Positions 8,901 to 16,364 of a DNA stretch of 57,844 bases are shown piece by piece. A program made the position numbers and the translations under genes. Below the pieces are notes generated by a model, which was not told the origin of the DNA, searched no databases, and saw only the letters and a list, made by a program, of their open reading frames with translations. The DNA lies in assembly GCA_964545475.1 (NCBI GenBank), contig CAZJGG010000011.1:1-57844 (forward strand), written 5' to 3'. This DNA is from CAZJGG01 sp964545475 (lineage in GTDB: Bacteria > Bacillota > Clostridia > Lachnospirales > JAISER01). The number at the start of each line of letters is the position of its first letter. Within the stretch, counting starts at the first letter, position 1.

Positions 8901-9405
8901 GGTTCTTTTGTTGTAATTCTTTAGCGATTTTAGCTGCCGTTTTAGAGTCTGGGGCTGCGCCTGTAATAGCTGCAAAGCCAGGAGCAGAGCCGTCAACGAA
9001 TTCGATACCACGTTCACGCATGATAACGTCGTTAGCAGCACCTAAATATATGCCGTCAACAGGGTTAGGACCAATAATATATTTGCAAGCTTCAATAACT
9101 TCACAAGCAAATAAAGTCGCAACGCCTGCATCAAGAGTTTGACCTAAGTAAGGAAGCCATAATTCGTCAGTAATTTGAGCTGGTAACAAATTTTTTGCAT
9201 CAGCTAAAATTTCTTGTAAATCGGCAAGTGTTTCCATTTTTTTGCCTGTAAAAGAATATATAACCGGAAGGTAATAAGTTGTGCTTGGGAAAGCTACAGG
9301 ACAATCCTTGCCTTTTTGTTTTATTGCCTCGGCAACAAATTCCTCTGCTTTTTTAACAAAGTTTATTGCGCCAGTAATTGCGCTTGAACAAATTAACTTA
9401 GACAC
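5950..9405 (-). CDS. Acetyl-CoA synthase fused to CFeSP small subunit (AcsB-AcsD)
   Basis: One uninterrupted 1151-residue frame joins two enzymes that are normally separate. Residues 1 to about 725 are bacterial acetyl-CoA synthase, including the N-terminal CODH-docking domain. A-cluster ligands are C504, C507, C516 and C526 for the cubane and C593-G594-C595 for the distal nickel, each two positions below the Moorella enzyme. Residues 726-825 are a Glu/Ala/Lys- then Ala/Pro-rich linker. Residues 826-1151 are a full-length AcsD TIM barrel (GGHSCMPYHLWEGQMPNKP; RLDGTHPERGNRS; ITGHNHFDKN; IMDPMTSSIGYGIEY). GTG start at 9405 with AGGAGG 9 nt upstream. No separate acsD lies in the window. See findings. 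Confidence 0.93.
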   Translation of the reverse strand: MSKLICSSAITGAINFVKKAEEFVAEAIKQKGKDCPVAFPSTTYYLPVIYSFTGKKMETLADLQEILADAKNLLPAQITDELWLPYLGQTLDAGVATLFACEVIEACKYIIGPNPVDGIYLGAANDVIMRERGIEFVDGSAPGFAAITGAAPDSKTAAKIAKELQQKNLYVFMGGSTNGVQFADQLAEEGVQLGWETRLVPFGKDVSSLIYALGFANRAALSFGGIKPGDFKANLEYNKSRVFAFVIALGEVDEEKYAAAAGAINYGFPVIADTDIPEILPTGVCTYEHVVANVPHDTIVEKALEVRGCKIKIVDVPIPVAYGAAFEGERIRKENTQAEFGGNKTTAFEFVTSVDPAEINDGEIVVIGKDIDEIPEGGSLPLGIWVEVAGRKMQSDFEPILERQIHHLVNGAEGIWHMGQRDIVWTRISKDAFAKGLRVKDYGEIIHARFMSDYPAIVDKVKVTLVTDPEEVEKRLQVAKKVYDERNRRLEAMTDESVDTFYSCLLCQSFAPNHVCVITPERLGLCGAYNWLDGKAAYEIDELGPNQPLNKGECLDPVKGVWSGVNEYVYTNSHKAIKAFSAYSIMDRPMTSCGCFEAIVAYLPECNGVMVVNREYLQDTPVGMTFSTLAGSVGGGAQTPGFIGVGKVFLTSRKFIHAEGGFKRLVWMPKELKEQLYDDLKKRYDEQGIGEWLDKLADETVCTTADDLRAYLEKINHPVLEMEDMANYAEQGDEEEAPVAAAKVEEVIKEEAKEAEKPAEGLSMVNVEEIKTQLMEEVRSTVIREIVENMVSMLTGGFTGVAPVKPIAAAAPEVPKKKAVTTASKVDAIKSFKVAQESNENKVWTVKLGNTKVEGGTRSVSYTVGGHSCMPYHLWEGQMPNKPLVAMEVFDRVSEKYPDELKGIYKDLLDNPAKMAKALVDEYGAELISVRLDGTHPERGNRSVEQSVELVKSVLDSVGVPLIITGHNHFDKNNEVMKTIASACEGENLLFNWVEQDNYRTIAGACVAYGHSVVAQSPIDVNIGKQLNILLNNMDLKLEKIIMDPMTSSIGYGIEYTYSIIERVRLTGLGGDKMLCAPIITSPGYECARAKEYRAPQSAFPLWGDLAKRTANWELATAISLLEAGADVLVMYHPEAAKYTKAAIADLLDGK

Positions 9406-11349
9406 TTACATTTCCCTCCTGTCTTTCATATCTAATAATTTTCTTTCGGCTTTCTTGTTGATGTTTAATTTATCACGGCGTTCGTTAAGAATCTTCATGA
9501 TTTTTTCAACGCCTTCCATTGGGTCTTCATGCAAATGGTAGCTTGCGCCGAAATACTCTTTACATTCATCATATAAGAATTTTGATACATTTTCAGAGCC
9601 TGTAATATCGAAGCCGTCGCCAAGTACAACGTCTACGCCGGATGCTACGAAATAGTTACCTATAGCCATAGCTTTTTCATGCATCCATTCAGGAGCAACA
9701 CCTACAGCCGGAACCATAGACATATCATCGCCTAAGCCGCCCTCTTTAATAACTTCGCAAATAGCTTCAAGAATACGGCAGTTGTCTACACAGCTACCCA
9801 TATGAAGCACAGGTGGAATACCAACAGTTTCGCAAACTTCTTTCAAGCCTGCTCCTGCGTGTTCCAATGCAATTTCTGGTTTTAAGTAGCCTGCTTTACC
9901 GGAAGCAAGAGCAGAGCACCCTGTATGAACAACTAAAACGTTTCTCTTAATAAGCTCTTTAACCATAATGTTGTTGTATTCGTCTGTTTTCTTGCGTGGG
10001 TTGTTGCAACCAACAATACCAACAACGCCAACGATTCTATTAGCGATAATAGCATCGTTTAATGGTCTGAATGAAGCTCTGTATGTACCGCCTAACATAT
10101 ATTTAATAGCGTCAATAGAGAAACCTGCAATTATAGGTTCTTTTCCAGCTGGAATGTTAACTTTTGATTTATCTCTCTTCTTAAAGTTTTCGATAGCACG
10201 TTTAACAATTGCTTTAGCAGAGTCAAGCGGAGCATGATGATCAATTGGCATATGAATTGCGCCGATCATTTTAGCAATTGGAGAAGTAGTAATAATTTCA
10301 GTGTGGTAATGGCTAGCCACGTTTGGTAAGCTTGGCATTAAGCACTGAACGTCTACAACCATTGCTTCAACAGCACCAGATACAATTGATAATTCTTGTT
10401 GTAAGAAGTTACCTACAGGAGGAATGCCGTGACGCATTAAAACTTCGTTTGCAGTACAGCAAATACCTCCGAGAGTAATACCTTCTGCGCCTGCTTCTTT
10501 AGCAAGTTCAAGAATTTCAGGAGTTTTAATAGCAATTGTAAGCATTTCAGACAATTGCGGCTCGTGACCGTGAACAATAATGTTTACATTGCCTTCTTTT
10601 AAAACGCCAATGTTTGCTTCAGAACGAAGAGGTTTTGGAGTACCGAATAAAATGTCTGAAGAAATTGTTGCAACGAAGGAACCGCCCCAACCGTCTCCAA
10701 GACCGCATTGGAAAGCATGCATTAACAAATGTTTGTAGTCGTGGTCAACGCCCATTGTAGTTCTGTGCATAGACTCAACAACCATACGGTCGATACCGAA
10801 AGGAGTAACGCCAGTATTTTCCCAAATAGCAACACGTTTTTTAGGAGCAAGCCTTGTGCCTGATAAAGCACCTTCTTGAAGTGTAAATTCACCTAAGAAT
10901 ATGTCTGCAAGGTCAAGAGCTATGTCATTTTTCTCTCTTCCGTCAGTTTCAATACCGTATTCTTTAGCCCAATAAAGAAGAGCTTTTTCGTCTTTAATTT
11001 GGAAGTCTCCGCCTTTTCCCATAGCAACATCTCTAAGGATAAGGGCTAAGTGGCGTCCGTGGTCGGAATGGGCAGAAGCGCCGCCTGCAACTGCTCTAAC
11101 ATAGTTTCTAGCAACCATCGTGTCAGCATCTGCACCGCAAATACCTCTTGGTGCTTTTGGAGTAATACGGCAAGGTCCCATATGGCAGAATTTACAACAC
11201 ACGCCATTTTTACCGAAACCGCATTGATTCTTTTGAGTTTCTCGTCTGTCATAACATGTTTCAACACATTCTTCCTTAGCTTTAACAAGCATGGCGATGG
11301 ATGGTGAGTCTGTTACTAACTCTGAGAAGCGTTCATTTTCCATAGACAT
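9406..11349 (-). CDS. acsA: Anaerobic carbon monoxide dehydrogenase catalytic subunit
   Basis: Ni-Fe CODH that reduces CO2 to CO for acetyl-CoA synthase. The 647-residue protein has the N-terminal Cys series for the D and B clusters (C43, C51, C52, C55, C60, C71 among others). C-cluster ligands are visible as the His in VHGHEP and the Cys in VVDVQC, IVGCNNP, VVHTGCSALASG and HMGSCVDNC. It ends 1 bp before the GTG of acsB-acsD, so the two are probably translated in step. It is about 25 residues shorter than Moorella AcsA but no motif is missing. cooS is a synonym; the ACS context favours acsA. Confidence 0.95.
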   Translation of the reverse strand: MSMENERFSELVTDSPSIAMLVKAKEECVETCYDRRETQKNQCGFGKNGVCCKFCHMGPCRITPKAPRGICGADADTMVARNYVRAVAGGASAHSDHGRHLALILRDVAMGKGGDFQIKDEKALLYWAKEYGIETDGREKNDIALDLADIFLGEFTLQEGALSGTRLAPKKRVAIWENTGVTPFGIDRMVVESMHRTTMGVDHDYKHLLMHAFQCGLGDGWGGSFVATISSDILFGTPKPLRSEANIGVLKEGNVNIIVHGHEPQLSEMLTIAIKTPEILELAKEAGAEGITLGGICCTANEVLMRHGIPPVGNFLQQELSIVSGAVEAMVVDVQCLMPSLPNVASHYHTEIITTSPIAKMIGAIHMPIDHHAPLDSAKAIVKRAIENFKKRDKSKVNIPAGKEPIIAGFSIDAIKYMLGGTYRASFRPLNDAIIANRIVGVVGIVGCNNPRKKTDEYNNIMVKELIKRNVLVVHTGCSALASGKAGYLKPEIALEHAGAGLKEVCETVGIPPVLHMGSCVDNCRILEAICEVIKEGGLGDDMSMVPAVGVAPEWMHEKAMAIGNYFVASGVDVVLGDGFDITGSENVSKFLYDECKEYFGASYHLHEDPMEGVEKIMKILNERRDKLNINKKAERKLLDMKDRREM

Positions 11350-11361
11350 GATTTCACCTAC

Positions 11362-12126
11362 CTAGTTATTAGTATAATTTTTAATAAATGTATCAATTTT
11401 TTGTAAAACCGGGTTTGAATCCGGCAAATCCAAAAAGCTTTTACTATCTTCCGCAAAGGAAGCTATTTCCAAGTCATCGGGAAGTTCTAAAACGTAATCC
11501 GCCTTAGTTTCTTCTTTCAGTTGATTTATTTTATCCGCAAGAGAACCAGTACGTATGCGGTTAACAATTACTAAAAGCTTGTTATATTTAATGTCCATTT
11601 CGTTTGCAAGAGTATAAAGGCGTTTTAATGTGTTAAGCCCTGCAATAGATGGGTCTGAAACCAAAACCAGCAAGTCTACATTTAAAACTATGCGCCTTGA
11701 AAGGTTTTCAAGCCCTGCTTCGTTATCTAAGACTACCGTGTTATACTCCGCCGAAATTTCAGCAATTACTTGTTTTAATACGTTGTTAGCGTAGCAATAA
11801 CAGCCTGCGCCCTCTGGGCGCCCCATAGCTATCAAATCAAAACCGCTTGCCTCAACAAGGCTTTCGGATATTTTCATTTGTAGCATTTCAGTTTTAGACA
11901 TGCCTGCGCCAAGCCCTTTTGAAGCTTCATTGCGAACTTCTTCTCTTGCAGAGCCAACAGTTTTTTCAACTTTTACGCCAAGAGCAGTGTCAAGGCAGCT
12001 GTTTGGATCTGCATCAATAGCCAAAACCGGTGTTTTTTTATTTGCAACAAGCTGTTTAATAAAAAGGCTTGAAACGGTTGTTTTACCAACGCCGCCCTTA
12101 CCCGTAATAGCAATAAGCGTATTCAT
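11362..12126 (-). CDS. cooC: CooC-type nickel insertion ATPase for CODH/ACS
   Basis: MinD-like P-loop ATPase that helps load nickel into CODH or ACS. The deviant Walker A is GKGGVGKTT at residues 9-17, Walker A' is AIDADPNSC, and a CxC pair in GAGCYCYANN is the nickel-binding motif that brings two subunits together. Length 254. It lies 12 bp upstream of acsA. The related AcsF name is used for the ACS-dedicated member; sequence alone does not decide which of the two CooC proteins here serves which enzyme. Confidence 0.88.
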   Translation of the reverse strand: MNTLIAITGKGGVGKTTVSSLFIKQLVANKKTPVLAIDADPNSCLDTALGVKVEKTVGSAREEVRNEASKGLGAGMSKTEMLQMKISESLVEASGFDLIAMGRPEGAGCYCYANNVLKQVIAEISAEYNTVVLDNEAGLENLSRRIVLNVDLLVLVSDPSIAGLNTLKRLYTLANEMDIKYNKLLVIVNRIRTGSLADKINQLKEETKADYVLELPDDLEIASFAEDSKSFLDLPDSNPVLQKIDTFIKNYTNN

Positions 12127-12163
12127 GTAGATTCTCCTATATAAAAGTTACGCAAAAGCGAAA

Positions 12164-12934
12164 TCATTTGCTTATTTTATCAAATATTTTCGCTAAAATG
12201 TCTTTCAAGTTGTCATTAGCAATATCAAGCACGGAAACGCCGTCTCTGTCCGCTTTTCTAATATCTTCGGAATAGGGAACAAAACCTAATACTTCCTGTC
12301 CTTTAAGCGCTTCCATAATAAATTTTTCGTCGTTTTCATCGTTTACTTTATTGCCGATTATTGCAACTTTTTCAATACCTATTTCTTTAGACATACGAAT
12401 TACCGTATCTGCGCAGTCAATAGCTCTCTGACCCGGCTCAACGACAATAATCATTAAATCAACGCTTTTTGCCGTAGCTCTGCCTAAATGTTCAATGCCT
12501 GCTTCCATATCCATAACAAGGGCATCATCTTTAAACAATACTAAATCGTTAACAAGAGTTCTTATAAAAGTGCTTTCAGGGCAAGCGCATCCCCCGCCGC
12601 CTCTTTTAACAGCGCCTAAAACCAAAAGCGAAACTCCCTTATGGTTAAAGGCATATTTATCAGCAACATCCGAAACTTCGGGGTTAAGCTTAAATACCTT
12701 GCCGTAAGTGTCAACTTTTGCGCCTGTTCTTTCTTCAATAAGCGCAATTTGTTTTGAAATTGGTACAATTGTATTTTGAATATTGTGAGGTATGCCAAGT
12801 GCTTGGGCAAAATTCGCATCCGGGTCAGCGTCTAATGCTAAAACCCTTTTGCCGTTTTTTGCAAGCGTTAAGGCAAGTGCAGCGGCGATTGTTGATTTAC
12901 CAACGCCGCCCTTGCCGGAAATTGCTATTTTCAT
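12164..12934 (-). CDS. Second CooC-family ATPase
   Basis: MinD/CooC-type ATPase of 256 residues, clearly diverged from the downstream copy. It has Walker A GKGGVGKST, Walker A' ALDADPDANFAQ and a glycine-rich CxC motif, RGGGGCACPES. The Walker B region DDALVMDMEAGIEHLGRA carries the MEAGxEHLGR signature of CooC. ATG at 12934 is preferred over the in-frame TTG nine bases upstream because GGGAG lies 10 nt before the ATG. It sits between the methyltransferase genes and cooC. A dedicated client (CODH versus ACS) is plausible but inferred. Confidence 0.85.
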   Translation of the reverse strand: MKIAISGKGGVGKSTIAAALALTLAKNGKRVLALDADPDANFAQALGIPHNIQNTIVPISKQIALIEERTGAKVDTYGKVFKLNPEVSDVADKYAFNHKGVSLLVLGAVKRGGGGCACPESTFIRTLVNDLVLFKDDALVMDMEAGIEHLGRATAKSVDLMIIVVEPGQRAIDCADTVIRMSKEIGIEKVAIIGNKVNDENDEKFIMEALKGQEVLGFVPYSEDIRKADRDGVSVLDIANDNLKDILAKIFDKISK

Positions 12935-12981
12935 AAAATCCAATCTCCCAGTGATGCAAATAATACTATTTATAATAGTAA

Positions 12982-14043
12982 TTAAAAGCCATATTTAGCT
13001 TTCATTTTTTCCGATAAAGCGTAAGTTAATTCAAAAACTTTTTCAGCATCTGGAATATCTAAAGAACCAGTGCCGCAAGATGGAGTAATAAGAGCTTGCC
13101 TAGCAATAAGTTCTTTGCTTAAGCCAGTAGCCGCTACTAAATCATCCATGCCTTTTTCAAGCTGAGTTTCAAGAGTTTCAACAGTTTGTTCTTGAATAAT
13201 TTTAGAAGTTGGAACAACGCCCCAAGCAAGCATTTTTCCGCTTTCAAGGTGAGCTTTAACTTGGTCTGCATACATGCAGATAGTATGAGCATATGCGAAA
13301 GCATCGAAGTTAATCATATCAACGCCAGCGTCAATTAAGATACTCCATTCAGTGTTACCGCAGCAGTGAACGCCTGCAAGCGCGCCTTCAGCTTGAACAG
13401 CTTCAACAACTTCTTTCAAAGTAGCAACAACGTCTTCACGTTTAACAGAAACGTAAGTAGAGCTACCGAATGCGGACAAAATAGGTTCATCGATAAAGCA
13501 AATTACGTTTTCAGCGTATGGTCTAAATTTTTGAATTTGCCATCTAGCTTTCATTGCAAGAGCTTTTGTAATAACATCTTTGAACTCTTCATTGTAGAAA
13601 AGAGCACGTTTGTTTTCGTCAACTACTGTTAAAGCAAAGCTGCAAGGACCAGTAACGTGAACTTTAACGAAAGGAAGTTTTTCGCCTTTTTCTTTTAAAG
13701 CTGCTTCAAGAGCATAAATACCTTTGGAAAATTCTTCAGAAATAGCCATAGAAGAGAAATCTCCGTCGCCTTCAACAGCTGCCATGTAGCTTTCATAAAA
13801 TTCAGCGAAAGCTTCTGAATAGTCTTCAGAAGTGTCTAAATACATTCTGCTTTTTTCGTAGTCAAGTTTTCTGCAAGGAATACCTTCGGAATATTGAACT
13901 TCCATTTGTTCATGAAGACCAAGGCGTGGCAACTGTGGCCAAATTGGACAATTATTAAGTTTTGTAAGAGATACTTTTACAGCATATTTTGGGTCCTCAA
14001 AAGGCATTGAGCCAATCGCTGTTCCAAGAAATTTTGTATCCAT
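12982..14043 (-). CDS. UROD/MetE-like zinc methyltransferase, possible core methionine synthase
   Basis: The 353-residue protein belongs to the uroporphyrinogen decarboxylase / MetE C-terminal superfamily of zinc methyltransferases. Candidate zinc ligands are H226 and C228 (or C227) in AGVHCCGNTEW, and C323 in ITPSCGTGS, matching the H-x-C...C pattern of MtaA and MetE. It has only the catalytic barrel and lacks the N-terminal half of MetE. In Dehalococcoides a core MetE (MesD) takes methyl groups from the CFeSP to make methionine. Its place in the CFeSP operon makes that role attractive here, but this is inference. An MtaA-like or other corrinoid methyltransferase is the alternative. Confidence 0.75.
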   Translation of the reverse strand: MDTKFLGTAIGSMPFEDPKYAVKVSLTKLNNCPIWPQLPRLGLHEQMEVQYSEGIPCRKLDYEKSRMYLDTSEDYSEAFAEFYESYMAAVEGDGDFSSMAISEEFSKGIYALEAALKEKGEKLPFVKVHVTGPCSFALTVVDENKRALFYNEEFKDVITKALAMKARWQIQKFRPYAENVICFIDEPILSAFGSSTYVSVKREDVVATLKEVVEAVQAEGALAGVHCCGNTEWSILIDAGVDMINFDAFAYAHTICMYADQVKAHLESGKMLAWGVVPTSKIIQEQTVETLETQLEKGMDDLVAATGLSKELIARQALITPSCGTGSLDIPDAEKVFELTYALSEKMKAKYGF

Positions 14044-14093
14044 ATGTAAAAACCTCCATATATTAAAAAATAAAATTATTTATTTATCTTAAT

Positions 14094-14978
14094 TTATTTT
14101 AAAGCTTCTTTCATTGCTTTAATATGTGCAGGAGTTGTTCCGCAGCAACCGCCGATAATGTTTGCGCCGGCTTCAACAAGACCGTTAACCATGCCAGCCA
14201 TATCTTCAGGTGATTCAGGGAAAGTGTCAACGCCATCTACATTTACAGGAAGACCTGCGTTAGCATGTACTAAGATAGGTGTATCTTTGTCAACTTCACG
14301 CATTTCTTTAACAATTTCAATCATACGTTCAATACCGTTGCCGCAGTTTGTACCGATAATATCTGCACCAGCTTCAACAGCAGCTTCAGCAGCAGCTTTA
14401 GGAGTAACGCCCATCATTGTGCGATAGTCGCCTTTTTTAGTTTTTTCAAAGCTGAATGTGCAAATGATTTCAAGTTTAGTGTTTTCTTTAGTCGCTTTAA
14501 TAGCGCAAGTTGCTTCGCCAATATCGGACATAGTTTCAATACAAACAGCGTCAGCTCCGCCTTTTTCAAGAGCAACAGCTTGAACTTTAAATGCGTTGTA
14601 AAGGTCTTCTTCAGTAACTTCTTCAGTAACAAGCATTTTGCCTGTAGGACCAATAGAAGCGATAACCCATTTGTCTTCGCCAGCTGCATCTCTGGAGCAT
14701 TTAGCAGCTGCTTCGTTAATTTCAGCAACTCTATCAGCAAGACCGTAGTGTTCTAATTTATAACATGTTCCCCCGAAGCTATCTGCTTCAACCATGTCTG
14801 AACCTGCGTCTACATAGCTTTTAGCAATGTCAGTAACGTCAGCTGGTCTGTCAATACACCAAAGTTCTGGGCATTCACCTGATTTTAAACCTTTTTTGTG
14901 CAAAAATGTTCCCCAAGCACCGTCAGAAACAAGTACTTTACCACTTTTTACTGCATCAACAATTTTACCTCTTGCCAT
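14094..14978 (-). CDS. Homocysteine S-methyltransferase domain protein
   Basis: Stand-alone 294-residue homocysteine-binding barrel, equivalent to the N-terminal module of MetH or to MmuM/BhmT proteins. Zinc ligands are C212 in GTNCGNG and C278-C279 in IGGCCGTTPAH. No cobalamin, folate or activation domain is attached, so a methyl donor must come from another protein. It is the first gene of the Wood-Ljungdahl operon, 50 bp before the UROD/MetE-like gene. GGTGAGG lies 5 nt before the ATG. It may transfer methyl groups from the CFeSP or a related corrinoid protein to homocysteine; a standard S-methylmethionine donor is also possible. Confidence 0.85.
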   Translation of the reverse strand: MARGKIVDAVKSGKVLVSDGAWGTFLHKKGLKSGECPELWCIDRPADVTDIAKSYVDAGSDMVEADSFGGTCYKLEHYGLADRVAEINEAAAKCSRDAAGEDKWVIASIGPTGKMLVTEEVTEEDLYNAFKVQAVALEKGGADAVCIETMSDIGEATCAIKATKENTKLEIICTFSFEKTKKGDYRTMMGVTPKAAAEAAVEAGADIIGTNCGNGIERMIEIVKEMREVDKDTPILVHANAGLPVNVDGVDTFPESPEDMAGMVNGLVEAGANIIGGCCGTTPAHIKAMKEALK

Positions 14979-15062
14979 AATTACCTCACCTTTCCTTTTC
15001 TTATTTTACTATATAAATTTATCATATTTATATACTTTTCTTATAGAACAAAATTATTATTT

Positions 15063-15091
15063 TTAGTATTTTATTGCTTACTTTTTGTAAA
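15063..15091 (-). promoter_or_regulatory. Candidate promoter of the Wood-Ljungdahl operon
   Basis: Read on the minus strand, TTTACA and TACTAA are 17 bp apart, about 85 bp before the first ATG of the operon. The region is very AT-rich and other -10-like hexamers exist nearer the gene, so this is only the best-spaced choice. I found no cobalamin riboswitch in the leader. Confidence 0.35.
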
Positions 15092-15152
15092 TATTTGCTT
15101 GTATACAAAGATATTTTTGGTAATTATTGGTAATATCTTTCATGACATGAAA

Positions 15153-15192
15153 AACCGTGAAAATTAATAAAATATTTCATTTTTCCACGGTT
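15153..15192. terminator. Bidirectional rho-independent terminator after ytfJ
   Basis: AACCGTG and CACGGTT pair around a long AT-rich loop that itself can pair (GAAAA with TTTTC). On the minus strand a run of five T follows, and on the plus strand seven. It lies about 55 bp after ytfJ and upstream of the operon promoter, so it probably ends the lipoprotein-ytfJ transcript. Confidence 0.6.
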
Positions 15193-15247
15193 TTTTTATT
15201 AAAAAAATACACTTTAACAATTTATGCAACTTGACCAAATTATATTG

Positions 15248-15667
15248 TTACAATGTGTTTAAATCGTCAACATTTGACGGAGCTTTAGCTTCATCTGGCT
15301 TTTGTTGTTTGACACCGGCTTTTCCATTTAAATTAAAACGGGATAAAATTCCCGGAACTAAATCTATAATTTTGTTTATAGAATCCTGATTTTTAACGCT
15401 TACAAGCTGAACATTTCCGTTTTGAACAACAACAACTGCTGACGGCGTTACCTTTGCACCAAGACCCATACCCCCACCGGAGCTTTTGTCTTTTTCCTTT
15501 TCATCGCTTTCAAACCCGCCGGAGCCAAGGCCAAAAAATATATCTACCAAAGGTAAAACAATAGAATCTCCGATATAAATTGGCTCTCCAACAACAGTTT
15601 TTGTACCTAAAATATTTTCAAGCTTAGAAAACATTAAATCCACATTATTATTAAATTCTGCGCTCAT
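15248..15667 (-). CDS. ytfJ: GerW family sporulation protein YtfJ
   Basis: The 139-residue protein belongs to the YtfJ/GerW family, needed in Bacillus for normal spore germination. It starts with a helical segment, then the family block VGEPIYIGDSIVLPLVDIFF, a Gly-rich loop (residues 45-70, SSGGGMGLGAKVTPSAVVV) and the VQLVSVKN strand. It overlaps the DUF2953 gene by 17 bp, the same pairing as ytfI-ytfJ in Bacillus. It is the main sign in this window that the organism forms endospores. Confidence 0.9.
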   Translation of the reverse strand: MSAEFNNNVDLMFSKLENILGTKTVVGEPIYIGDSIVLPLVDIFFGLGSGGFESDEKEKDKSSGGGMGLGAKVTPSAVVVVQNGNVQLVSVKNQDSINKIIDLVPGILSRFNLNGKAGVKQQKPDEAKAPSNVDDLNTL

Positions 15668-16364
15668 AAACTCTCTCCTTTTTTACAATTAATTTTTTAA
15701 TTAGGTTTAAAATTGGCTTTTTCAAAAGTGTTTCTAAAAAAATTATTGTTAATGGCATTAACATAAACCTACCTTTTATAAAGCCGTCTATTTCTTTTTT
15801 AGGCTCGTTAAAGTCACCTTTTATGTCTGCGTCAATTTTCATAAACGATATTAATATTGCTAAAATTGCAAAAAAATATCCAGTTGTCGCTGGGTTTTCA
15901 AACCCGATTATACCTTTTATCTTAAATTCTCGGGGCTTAATTCGCTTCCAAGTTTTATAAACATATCTTTTTAATATACGAAATATCTCATCTTTATCTT
16001 TATATTTTAAAATATCTTCAGCTATTTTCAAAAAATCTTTAAAACTTAACTTATCTTTTTCTCTATTTTGTTTTTTGTTTTTCTTAACTTTTCGTTTTAT
16101 AACTTTTTTTGTCTTTTTATATTTGGGTTCTATTTTAAAGCAAAATATACGTATAAAAAATTGCTGGGTTTGTCCAAAATATATGTTAACCCCTATTATA
16201 TTAAAAAGCCAGTTAATTATTATTTTTCCGCTTGTTTTATCAAGCACTTTCATTTCGGCGTAATATCCAAAAGGAACGAACAACAAAAGCAAGGCTGCAA
16301 ACAAAAATAAACCGATTAAGCCCAGTAAAACCCATAATATTATTTTCAGAACGAAAACTAACAT
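15651..16364 (-). CDS. DUF2953 membrane protein (YtfI-like)
   Basis: A 237-residue protein with one long N-terminal membrane helix (about residues 4-32) and a very basic, mostly soluble remainder containing a Lys/Arg-rich stretch near residues 85-105 and a second hydrophobic segment at 165-185. The segment FGYYAEMKV and the later IIGFENPATTGY motif match DUF2953. No biochemical role is known for the family. Its ATG shares bases with the stop of the upstream membrane gene and it overlaps ytfJ, so it belongs to the sporulation-linked operon. Confidence 0.8.
   Translation of the reverse strand: MLVFVLKIILWVLLGLIGLFLFAALLLLFVPFGYYAEMKVLDKTSGKIIINWLFNIIGVNIYFGQTQQFFIRIFCFKIEPKYKKTKKVIKRKVKKNKKQNREKDKLSFKDFLKIAEDILKYKDKDEIFRILKRYVYKTWKRIKPREFKIKGIIGFENPATTGYFFAILAILISFMKIDADIKGDFNEPKKEIDGFIKGRFMLMPLTIIFLETLLKKPILNLIKKLIVKKERVYERRI

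Noticed and set aside
14979..15247. Cobalamin riboswitch before the Wood-Ljungdahl operon
   Set aside because: No B12-box sequence (GCCACTG) or the long multi-stem leader is present; the region is AT-rich with only a terminator and a weak promoter.
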